A stretch of 64,000 nt of DNA from Leishmania mexicana MHOM/GT/2001/U1103 (taxonomy: Eukaryota > Euglenozoa > Kinetoplastea > Trypanosomatida > Trypanosomatidae): the NCBI RefSeq assembly GCF_000234665.1, contig NC_018311.1, positions 124,001 through 188,000 on the forward strand, written 5' to 3'. The notes beneath the pieces are model-generated. The model was given only the letters and a program-made list of their open reading frames with translations, was not told the origin of the DNA and did not search any database. Position 1 is the first letter of the stretch. Each line of letters starts with the position of its first letter. The position numbers and the translations under genes are program-made. Shown one piece after another: positions 19,502 through 28,731 of this stretch.

Positions 19502-20187
19502 ACTGGTGTAATAAGGGTGTCAACTCCTCCGCATCAGCAGACGCACGCGCACGCGCAGAGATAGATAGACGGCGGGCGCCAGCGGAGCGATGCGTCTGCC
19601 CAGGTCAACGGCGCCACTTCACAGGAGAAGAGATGAAAACAAGCCGAAGAAGTAACGGCCCTTCCGTGCGCCGGTGCGGCGTCCGTCTCTGGTGTGGTCC
19701 CCCTCCCTCCCCCCACTGGGTGATGGATGTGGGTGGTGGGTGGGGGGTGGGGGATGAGCGAATGGGGGTTTCAAAGAAAAGACAGAAAATGAGGAGGAGC
19801 CGAGGGCAGGGGGAGGAGGAGGAGGGGGAGGGGGAGGAGCCTTGTGCAGCGAGTGATGTCCGACATCCGGCGACAACAGCCAACCACTACCAACAGGGGA
19901 GAGAGAGAGACAGACAGTGGGTGATGTGGAGGGAGGGGGGGAGGCGCTGAGCGAATGACGGGAGGAAAGGCAAGGGCACCGATGGTGGCGATGGTGGCGG
20001 TGGTCCCACACATAAACGGGTCATTTCGTGAGCATAGAAAGTAAGGAAGAGAGAGAGAGAGTTGAAGGCAGCGAAGGATTTCGAGCGTACTGCATCCGCA
20101 TGGACAGCCACAGGAGGCGGCGGAGAGATGGTGGGAAGGGGAGGGGTGTACGTCGTCCCCAACACAGCCGCACAGAGAGAGAGAGCC

Positions 20188-20227
<40 letters not shown>

Positions 20228-20533
20228 ACGCTGGAGGGATGAGAGGGGGGCCTGGAACCCGGACGCGCTCACGCGCACACACTTGCGCTCTCCCACTCTC
20301 CGTTCCCAAGCCCCTTTTTCGCTGCAGAAGCTCCTCGTCGTCGGTGTCTTTCCACCATACCTTTGACCGCGCTTACCTGGTGCCACGGCGCAGCCGCAGC
20401 GTCCGAAGCAAAGGGGAGCAGCGGTTATCGTCCCCCTCCGTCCCCACTACGGGGGCATAACCCCAGCAGTGGGACGCTCACCCCAGCCTGTCACACACAC
20501 GCGCACACCCGCATACACAGAGAGAGAAGTACG
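19502..20533. other. Intergenic region with (GT)n microsatellite
   Basis: A 1.0-kb spacer. It has a (GT)15-16 tract at about 20191-20222 and several G/A-rich runs (on the minus strand, pyrimidine tracts suited to trans-splicing of the downstream gene). No gene was seen. Confidence 0.7.
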
Positions 20534-22852
20534 CTATCGGCTTGTGGTGGACTCGGGATGGTAGCGGCGCATCACCACTTTCAGCTCCTCCTCGTGCCTC
20601 AGCTCTCCCACATCCGCCGGCATCGCAGCTGCAACGAGGTGCTCCGCCGGCACAGAGACACCAGCGACGACAGGCCTGACGCCGCGCCGCTCCTTGCCTG
20701 TCTCATAGACGTGCTCAGCGCTGCCGTGCTCTCTGATGGCGTCTCCTGAGATGGTCGAGATAGCAGAAGATGTTGCAAAACGGTCGGTGGTCGTCGTGAC
20801 ACGCGAAGGGCTCACGGTGAGACTCTCTAAGACGGCACCAGCGTCAGAGGATATAGGGTGCATCGCCGCGGCAGTCTTGCCTGTTAGGTGCTGCTTCACA
20901 GCCGGTATTTCTGCCGAGATTGGCAGCCGGCGCCTCGTATCTTGTGGTACAGCACTGTCGCTGTGGAGCGGCGACCCCCCACGAAGAACTTCAGTGGTGC
21001 TGCGCAGCTCCGCAGAGAGCGCGGCCTCGTCAGCGGTGGCACTCCAGCATGGGACACGATTGTCGCGCAGCGGCCACGGCCACCAAGAGCGGGAATCGCT
21101 TGCCTCACGACTCGGTGTGACAGCATCCGCCGCAGAGATCACAGTATCGCCGTGTGCCCTCGCATTCTCGAGAGACCGCAGCTCTGCACTGTCACCAGCA
21201 GCAGGACGTCGATGGCGCACCACGCTACTCGGCGTGTTCGCGTCGTAGTAGGCGCGACGCCGTGCCTCACGGTCCAGGTCCGCTTTCAGGCCGAGCGCAG
21301 CGCCGACCGCGGCACCAATGCTCGCGATCACTGCGGCCACGGTGTACAGTACGAACACGGCGAAGCTCAGCGCAGCCGCAAAGCTCACAACGTGCTCCGT
21401 GATGGGCGTCTCAGGAACAGCGAGGAGCAGCGCATCCGCCGACGCAGGGAGAACCGCGTACCGGCGCTCCATGGAAGAGCCATAGAGCACGCGCCGCCAC
21501 CGCTGGCGCTCCCTCGAGAGGTGCGACAGAAGTGTCGACGAGCGCGACTCGCTTCGCGAGCTGTCGAGCGTGCTACTGGCGTGCTGTTCGTCACCAGCGT
21601 TCGTTTCTCCTCGGGCCGCCACGCAGTCGTCACAGGTACGCAAGCGCATCTTCGCCGTCATCCACGCGCGCCACCAGTAGAACTGGTAGAGGAGCTCGTA
21701 GTAGCCGTGCATAGGAAGAAGCACCCCATATTGCAGGAGGCGGCTGTTCGACTCGACGAAAGGCCAGTCGAAGGCTTGGCAGCTGTCCAGCGACAGCAGC
21801 TCATTCGCGGTGCGCAACGTGAGACCCCACACACGCCACGGTGGTGACCCAGGGGAAGCTGACGAAGCATCCCCCCGCGTCCTTGACCTCTCGCCATCCT
21901 CACTGCACCCCTTCCCGCCTGCCTCAGTGCCACCGGTGGTGGCAGGAGAGGACGACGGCGCCGGTGTACCAGGCAGCAGAAGACTTGGAAAGGAGAGGTA
22001 GGTGTTTGGGAACACCTCCCCTACCATCAGTCGCGTGTCTGCGTCCCGCGGGTTCACGAAGCTCCGGAGCGGGTGCACCACACGCCCGCGCTCCACGTGC
22101 GCTGCCGCCAGCGCCCGCAGCGGCACCCACCGCACACTCTCCACCGCGTGTGAGGCCACCTGCACTGTTGGTGTGATGTCGCCCACGTGCAGAAACACAA
22201 AGCGTGCCTGTACGAGGCCGCGGTTGCCGACGATGCGACTGTGCAGCTGGTAGTCCGGTAACCGCCCGAGGCACAGAAACTCGCGATGGTGCTGCAGTGG
22301 GAAGCCGATCTCCTCATAGGTTTCTCGGCAGACGGTATCAAAGTCGTCGTGGTCGTCCGGGTCACGGTGTCCGCCTGGAAAAACTATCTGCCCGCTCCAT
22401 CGCCTCGCCTCCCTGTTCGTCCGCTTCAGGAAGAGCAGCTGCAACGAGGATGGGGCACCGGCGTCGACGAAGTCGGCACACGGGTGATGGCGGCGGTGGT
22501 GGGCCAGATACTCGAAGAACTTCAACGGGTCAGTCCAGCCGTCTTTTGCTGGCCCACGCGCGATCGAAGAAGAAGCAGCAAAAGCGGCAGCACTGGAAAA
22601 TCGCGACGACGCTGCACCCGATGCCTCTGCCTCGGTCGCGTCGGGGTCTGCGTACCCGCGCCGCGCGGTGGCGGCCTTGAAGGTGCTCAGTGCCTTGGTG
22701 AGAGTTTGTTGCGTCTCATCGCCAAATCGCAACACCAGCGCGGCGGCAGAGCGGCGACTGCCGGGGTGGTACACGTGCAGACGGCGCTCCGCGAAGCACT
22801 GCGTAACGCGCGTCAGCAGGGCCAGGTCCACACCGGGTATGCCCGATGGCAT
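20534..22852 (-). CDS. Nudix hydrolase (NUDT7/8 CoA-pyrophosphatase-like) with a C-terminal membrane segment
   Basis: A 772-residue protein starting at the first ATG of the frame (22850-22852). Residues about 145-185 contain LLFLKRTNREARRWSGQIVF followed by PGGHRDPDDHDDFDTVCRET and YEEIGFP. This matches the NUDT7/NUDT8 group, where the box reads FPGG-x-x-DP-x-D rather than the classic G-x5-E, while the RE-x2-EE-x-G catalytic helix is intact. Such enzymes hydrolyse CoA and acyl-CoA pyrophosphate bonds. The protein is far longer than NUDT8. An Ala/Val-rich hydrophobic stretch at about residues 485-517 could be one or two membrane passes, followed by ~250 residues of low-complexity Ser/Thr/Ala sequence. 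The substrate cannot be deduced; a membrane-anchored Nudix enzyme is the safest reading. Confidence 0.85.
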   Translation of the reverse strand: MPSGIPGVDLALLTRVTQCFAERRLHVYHPGSRRSAAALVLRFGDETQQTLTKALSTFKAATARRGYADPDATEAEASGAASSRFSSAAAFAASSSIARGPAKDGWTDPLKFFEYLAHHRRHHPCADFVDAGAPSSLQLLFLKRTNREARRWSGQIVFPGGHRDPDDHDDFDTVCRETYEEIGFPLQHHREFLCLGRLPDYQLHSRIVGNRGLVQARFVFLHVGDITPTVQVASHAVESVRWVPLRALAAAHVERGRVVHPLRSFVNPRDADTRLMVGEVFPNTYLSFPSLLLPGTPAPSSSPATTGGTEAGGKGCSEDGERSRTRGDASSASPGSPPWRVWGLTLRTANELLSLDSCQAFDWPFVESNSRLLQYGVLLPMHGYYELLYQFYWWRAWMTAKMRLRTCDDCVAARGETNAGDEQHASSTLDSSRSESRSSTLLSHLSRERQRWRRVLYGSSMERRYAVLPASADALLLAVPETPITEHVVSFAAALSFAVFVLYTVAAVIASIGAAVGAALGLKADLDREARRRAYYDANTPSSVVRHRRPAAGDSAELRSLENARAHGDTVISAADAVTPSREASDSRSWWPWPLRDNRVPCWSATADEAALSAELRSTTEVLRGGSPLHSDSAVPQDTRRRLPISAEIPAVKQHLTGKTAAAMHPISSDAGAVLESLTVSPSRVTTTTDRFATSSAISTISGDAIREHGSAEHVYETGKERRGVRPVVAGVSVPAEHLVAAAMPADVGELRHEEELKVVMRRYHPESTTSR

Positions 22853-24008
22853 CGGAGAAACGCAAAGGGGAGGGGAAGGGGGGGCGACAGTGCAATGCAG
22901 ACGGAGAGGCAGAGCTGGATAGAGTGAGCGAAATATGAGAGGCGAACGGATGGTGCTCTCAAGGGCACGGCTCGCCCTCTGTGCGGCCGCGTGTGGGAGA
23001 GAGGGCAGCGGCAGGAGTGCAAAGAACAAGAGCGATGAAAAGGTGCAGCGGCAGTGCAGTCTCTGCCGATGAAACTTCGAAGCTCACCAAAATACAGGGC
23101 GGTGGCCGTCGAGGGAGGGGGAGGAGGGGAAGAGAGACGAGGCGGCACATGCGCATACACAAACTGTGCGCCACGGAGGGCCTCATGGCAGAGGCGGCGG
23201 CAGAGCATCGGTGGCTGACCCATGCGCACATCCCGCCGCTGCGCACGCTTTACCCCCCCCCTTTCCCCCAGCGGCCTCCCTCGCCTCTGTACAGCGTCTC
23301 TCGACCGCAAAGTCAGCGGCGGAGGCCGCTGGCCATGTGTGATCGGCCCGTGTGGCATGCTTCGCCGCTCCTGCTGCTTCGGACGTCGCTCTTTTTTATC
23401 CAGAGAACATACACGTACACGTACACGTACACACGTAACTTAAACTTCTACGTCGATGCTCGCCGACCGAAACCCGCCCATCCACGCACCGCCATCATCG
23501 CCCACCCCCATTCGCGTTGCTGAGCATCACACACGCGCACACGCGCAGGAGGAGAGCGACGAGAGGAAGAACAAACTGAACAATAGTAAATAAATCGAGA
23601 GTAGACAGTGAGGTGCATCACACACACGCACGCACACACACACATGCGCACACACATGAAGGGAGGTTATGACTGCCTTTCCTCTGTCTCTGTGTGTGTG
23701 TGTGCACACGTGTGTGCGTGCGCGGGTCTTTTCTTAACAGGTTACTCACTTTCCTTACATGAAAGAACAGGGGGAGGGGGAGAGAGCTCCCCTTGACACG
23801 TGCGTCCAACGTACACAGAGAGAGAGGGGGGAGGGGACAAGGCAATGCACATGCGCCGCCTCACAGGGCTCCTCCCCTCCTCTCCGACACACACACACGC
23901 GTGCACTTACCGAAGCACCAGCACTAAGGCAGACGCGCAGCACGCTGAGATGGTGCAGTCAGAGTCTCACATAAAGGTCGCAGGTGCGCACGAAAACACG
24001 CACGCACG
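22853..24008. other. Intergenic region, no gene seen
   Basis: A 1.15-kb spacer downstream of the helicase stop codon and upstream of the Nudix gene. Pyrimidine tracts on the minus strand just upstream of 22852 could serve trans-splicing. A short GTACAC/GTACGT repeat lies near 23410-23435, and CA/GT tracts near 23620-23710. No credible coding frame. Confidence 0.7.
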
Positions 24009-24346
24009 CTAGTACGGTGTGAAGCTCTCGCTGCGCGGGGGACCACCAGGGGCACCGCCGGGCCCGCCGTAGCCGCGCCCGCCGCGGTAGCCACCACCAC
24101 CGTACCCACGGCCGCCACGGTAGCCACCACCACCGTACCCACGGCCGCCGTACCCGCGTCCGCCGTACCCCCGTCCGCCGCGGCCGCCATCGCTGCGCGC
24201 GTACTGGCAGACGGCGTACAGCTCCGGCGAGACCTCTTGCTTCGCGCGCAGCAGCAAGTCGATCAAGTCACGAATGGTCTTGCTGTTATCAGCCGATGAA
24301 ACAAAGGAATAGGCATCGCCGGTCTTACCGGCACGACCCGTACGAC
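24009..24346 (-). CDS. DBP2-type DEAD-box RNA helicase, exon 2
   Basis: Second exon of the helicase whose first exon is at 28732-30172. It starts with GT, completing a Gly codon, then reads [17 protein letters not shown], the second half of helicase motif VI and the conserved end of the RecA2 domain. About 60 residues later comes a Gly-rich RGG/GYGG tail (repeats of GGRGYGG) ending in ESFTPY and a TAG at 24009-24011. The frame upstream of 24346 on the minus strand runs on into intron sequence for about 90 bases but has no plausible own start or promoter. The joined protein has 592 residues. The Gly-rich tail mirrors the Gly-rich N-terminus of exon 1 and should bind RNA. Confidence 0.93.
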
Positions 24347-24348
24347 CT
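24347..24348 (-). promoter_or_regulatory. 3' splice site of the helicase cis-intron
   Basis: The AG of TGCAG on the minus strand, directly before GTCGTACGG. It is the only AG that restores motif VI in frame with the donor at 28731. Confidence 0.9.
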
Positions 24349-27300
24349 GCACGCGTAGAAACCACGTGCATCAGGACGCGAGGGCACAGGTGAGTGAAAG
24401 GGCGAGCACAGCGAGAGAGCGCACGCACGCACACATGAGTTTGTGGGCACGAACGCGTTCAGCAGGCAACGCAGAGTTTGCCCACATGCATGTTGTTGTC
24501 CAGAGGTGCACGCACACACGCACACACGTGTGAGAGAGCGAGGGAGAGGGAGAGGGAGGGAAAGAGGGGGAGAGGGAGAGAGGAGAGTAGACAGCAAGTT
24601 GTTTCCTGCGAAGGCAGGAGAGAGCGTTCAACACATGAAAGGATAGGGGTGGGCAACACAGGCACAGGCGCAACTGCGTGTACGAGAACTGCCATAAGGA
24701 AAAGGAAAAGCAGTGCGCCTGCGCCCGTGCGTACCCCCACCGATGTGTGCGCGCGTGTGTGCGTGTGCGTGTCATCAGCTGACCTGGACGATAAATAAAA
24801 CAAGGTAAGACCGTATGGGGAGCAGAGCACAGGAGGGAGAGGAAGAGGTGGTGGGGGTGGTGGGGGGTGGGGATAAGGGTGAGGATGAGGGTGAGACGTG
24901 GACGGCGTGTGGGCACTGCAGCGGGGCCACCCGCGTGTACAGACGTACACCACACGCGCCACACAAGCAGAGAGAAATACACGAAAAAGAAAAACGGTAA
25001 GAATATGCCGAGCGTGGGCCTGCCGCTGTGCAGGGCAAGGGGGAGGGGGAGGGGGAGGGAAGAGAGGGGAGGGGAGGGGGCGGAGAACGTTCCCAAGTCT
25101 CACGTGGATCGCGGCATTTTGTGCTGTGCGCTATAAGCTCGCGTACCCTCGTCTTCTCTACTCAGGGGAGGTGCCGTGGCGGCAGTTAGTTGCAAAAGGC
25201 GGTCTCCGTACGTGTGTACGTGTGTGCGTGCGTGCCTGCGTGCGCTCTCCGTGAGTCCGTGCCAGCGTGTGCATGAATGTGCGCCGTCTTGACTTGCAAA
25301 ACATGCGTGCACGGGCGTCTGCGCAGAGGTGTCACTTCTCCGTTCGCGTGCGTGTGCAGTCACTGCTCTGCAGAGTCTCTCTCTCTCACTGCGCTTGCGT
25401 GGGCCCGCACCTTCACCTCGTCCTGTGGACATCATCTCAACCTGGCTGCATAGCCCTTCTCTCTCCCCACCGTCCATCGCCTCTCGACCAAGCACGACAT
25501 GGATGCGCCCATCATAACGCCTCCACACGCGTGAGCGCACAAGGCGCATGCGGTGGTATGTCCTACACGGTAGAGGAGGGAGCAAGGCACACTTCAAACG
25601 GGTCAGGAGGGAGACGAGTCCAGAGAGAGATGGACCGCAGGGGTGGATAGCGGACAAGTTTCGGGACGAAGGGCACAGAACATCATCTGGCGCATCCTTC
25701 AGGCCACCCACACGCATACACAGACGTTGGCCCCACACACACGGAGCAGAGATTGCCCAGGGAGAGAGAGAGAGACAGGTTTGCAAGGAGCACCAAAACT
25801 CAAGAAGCGGCCTCGCTGCACGCATAAACGTACGCGTCCTCGCATATACAGAGGTGCACAGCCGTGCGTGGCCGAGAAAGGGCGCACGCGCACACAACCA
25901 TCCATCAGTGCTTCTTCTCAGCGGGCAAAGCCTGCGTGTCTCCCACGACACACACACACACACACACCGAAGTCATAGAGATCCGGTGCAACACACAGAG
26001 GCACACACATTCCCATGCGCATGACCGGCTATCGCGCCATCACCGCTTGCCTCGCTCGCCTTCCAAACGGCAGCGCGGGCGGCGTGCCTACGTGAATGTT
26101 GGCGTGCGTCGCGGGAGACTGAGAAGGGAGAGGTGGGGTGAGGGGTAGAGTCCCGCACGCCTGCGTCTTGGTGCAGGCGTGATAAGGCGGGAGAGGGCAA
26201 GGATGGGAGAAGGCACGAGGCTGTCGGACACACAGAGGCAAAGAGGCGCACACGTCAGCACACACATGTATACCGGCGTAGACATCGGTGCACATATCCG
26301 GCCATGCAGAGCTGGATACAACCACCGTTTTATGTGTGTGAGGTAGGGAGAGAGGAGAAGCATGTGCATGAAGGTGGTGGTCCGTACGCTTGTCTAGTGT
26401 GTGCGTATGTGTGTGTGTGTGTGTGTGTGGGCGTGTGCATGTGCGTGTGTGCGCCTCTAGTGTGTGTGCCTCGTTGCCCATCGCGCCTTCTCCTGTCACC
26501 CCGGGCTCTTTTGCTACGCCCTTGCACGCTCTTTGAATCGGCCATCACCACGCATACCCCCGCTCCGATCGCACGGACTGTGCGGGAGGAAGGGACTGGC
26601 TGGCTGGCTGGCTGGGGCATCCGGCGATAGGCCCACTCATCAAAGAACAAACACGCCCGCTCACAGACGTTAACGACGTCCCACGCATACGTGTGCACAG
26701 CCGCCACGCACGTACTAAAACGTGCAGCCGCCCCCCCCTTGCAGAGATGAGAGAGCCATCGCTTGGCCTGCATCCCTCCAGCCCCCATCACATGACACGC
26801 ATAATATAGATACATAGGCTTACTCATCGCGTCTGCATCCTGGTGTGTGTGTGTGTGTGTGCGAGGCGGAGGGGATCGCCATGCTTCAAAGCGCCGCCTC
26901 GTTACGCACACACGTTCGGCCACAAGATCGCTCAGGCATGCCGGCGCTCTCCTCCTCAGTGCATGCAACCACCGAGGCGCCCTCAGGACGCAGGCACACT
27001 CACGAATGCGCAGAGGGAGGGCGTGAGGAACTCTCAGCAGCAGCACAGAAGTCCCCCTTCAACGAAGATGGCGTACCAAGGTTAGGTGAAGACGCCAAGA
27101 GGGTGCACAAGGAAACAGAAACCTATCGCTGCGTGCGCACACCATCATACGCGCACAAGGCGAGAGAGCTGCGCGGTACGGAGAGTCGAGGACGGCACAG
27201 CACCATCGTGCCGCCGTTACGCACGTGCCCCCACACGTCCGAGCACAGAAAAGCGTCCAGGTAACAAAGAATCAAGTCGTTCAGCTGATAAGAGTAGATG

Positions 27301-27415
27301 CAGACACACACACGCGTACACACATGCCGACGCACACACATCGGTAGAGAGAGGTGGGAGAGGGGGAGGGGGAGGGGGGTTAAGGCGGCTGCCAAAACGA
27401 ATGTAAACGAAATAG

Positions 27416-27972
27416 ATGGCCTCCCACCCCCCTCCACACACACACACACACACCTCCCTCGCCCCTCCGCACACGTCCACCCACTCTCTACCGCAACGTG
27501 TGGCCTCGCCGCCTTCACTCCAGGTCGCTCTCACGCGCGCCTTGTCCTTCGCGTCGCCTATAGCAGCCTCGCACGGTCTCCGCTGCCCTTGTCGCTGGTG
27601 CTGCGGCCGCTCGGCCCAGCTCCTTCCCTGGCCACCACCCAGCACCATCTCATCCGCACCGTACGTACGCGCTGCAGAGTTGGCGCACGCATGCGTTCAC
27701 AGTCACGGGAGAACCGCGTACGTACGGTGCGGATGAGATGGTGCTGGGTGGTGGCCAGGGAAGGAGCTGGGCCGAGCGGCCGCAGCACCAGCGACAAGGG
27801 CAGCGGAGACCGTGCGAGGCTGCTATAGGCGACGCGAAGGACAAGGCGCGCGTGAGAGCGACCTGGAGTGAAGGCGGCGAGGCCACACGTTGCGGTAGAG
27901 AGTGGGTGGACGTGTGCGGAGGGGCGAGGGAGGTGTGTGTGTGTGTGTGTGTGGAGGGGGGTGGGAGGCCAT
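27416..27972. repeat. Long near-perfect inverted repeat (hairpin) inside the helicase intron
   Basis: Left arm 27416-27670 (255 bp) and right arm 27716-27972 (257 bp) are reverse complements, separated by a 45-bp spacer (27671-27715). The only difference found by reading is nine versus ten CA/GT units in the microsatellite inside the arms. Outside the arms similarity stops. An independent sign is that the same 71-residue string of spurious translation, beginning MVLGGGQGRSW, occurs on the minus strand of the left arm and the plus strand of the right arm. In RNA it would form a stem of about 255 bp. It could be a real foldback or an assembly fold-back artefact; the sequence alone cannot decide. 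Confidence 0.95.
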
Positions 27973-28725
27973 ATATCACCGGGTTGCTATGTTTTTTCTG
28001 TTGTATCCGTGTGAGTGCGTGTGTGCGTGTGTGCTTGTGCGTGCGGCATAGGCGCGTGTGTATGTATGTGAGCGTAGGAGTGTCGCTGGAGAGGAGGACG
28101 GCTGCACGGGGCGGCCAAGAGATGGCGCAACGGTGGGTGTTCGAGCGAGTGCGATACTCCTTGTCCAAGTCCCTCTCTCGAGCCCTCCTCTTGCACCCCA
28201 CCTGCCGCTGGGCCATCACCGCCTGCCGCATGCCATTCTACAACGTCCTCCTCCCTCTCCAGCAGCGATGGCGGTATGTGCAGTCCCATCTTCTCCAGGA
28301 GTACTATGTTCGCTTAGAGTTTGTGAGAGCGCACGCGCATATGCCTCACTGCCCCGCCCGCCCTCTCCTGTTGCGCCAATTTGGTGCACTCGTGCCTTCG
28401 CGACCCCAGCAACCGTCCCACCCCCTCACCGCTGGAGTTCCTGACCGCGCTCGTGGCCTCTCATCGCCACGACAACCACCAGCCAACACGCATTACATAA
28501 GCTGGTCTGGGCAAGCTGAAGACGCGAGTGAGGTGGAGGGAAAGACGGCGACGATGTCCGTGGCGGAGGCAGTGGCAGTCGTGGTGGGACAGCACGGGCA
28601 ACACGGTGAGACACAACAGAAGAAAAAGCGGCACACACACACACACACACACACATACGCACACAGAGATAGATACACAGAGGGGATCGGGGCTAGCGAT
28701 ACCGTGAGAAGGCGGAAGTCCGTCA

Positions 28726-28731
28726 ACATAC
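28726..28731 (-). promoter_or_regulatory. 5' splice site of the helicase cis-intron
   Basis: GTATGT on the minus strand directly after the exon end TATTG. The ten bases TATTGGTATG are, from memory, the same as the exon-intron border of the trypanosomatid spliced-leader RNA. The position is fixed by the protein reading frame. Confidence 0.9.

Larger units (their letters stand above)
24347..28731 (-). other. Spliceosomal cis-intron (4,385 nt) of the DEAD-box helicase gene
   Basis: The minus strand reads CGTATTG|GTATGTTGACGG at the donor (exon ends at 28732) and CTACGCGTGCAG|GTCGTACGGG at the acceptor (exon resumes at 24346). Joining these gives CGT ATT GGT CGT ACG GGT, i.e. HRI-G-RTG, restoring motif VI in frame (phase 1). 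A candidate branch-point A at 24371 (CCTGATGCAC) lies 24 bases before the end of the intron, with a pyrimidine-rich stretch upstream of it. The interior has no credible gene; it holds CA/GT tracts, G-rich runs near 24820-25080, (GGCT)n near 26600, and the long inverted repeat listed separately. Cis-introns are extremely rare in kinetoplastids; the orthologous helicase of T. brucei is one of the two classical cases, so an intron here is expected. Its large size is the unusual part. Confidence 0.92.

Noticed and set aside
24009..24434. Reading exon 2 of the helicase as a separate small gene or a pseudogene fragment
   Set aside because: It begins exactly where exon 1 stops in motif VI, with donor and acceptor dinucleotides and phase agreeing; no stop or frameshift in the joined frame.
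25100..25963. 287-codon minus-strand frame within the intron
   Set aside because: Cys/Arg/Thr-rich translation from GT/CA tracts, no conserved segment, and lies inside the spliced-out region.
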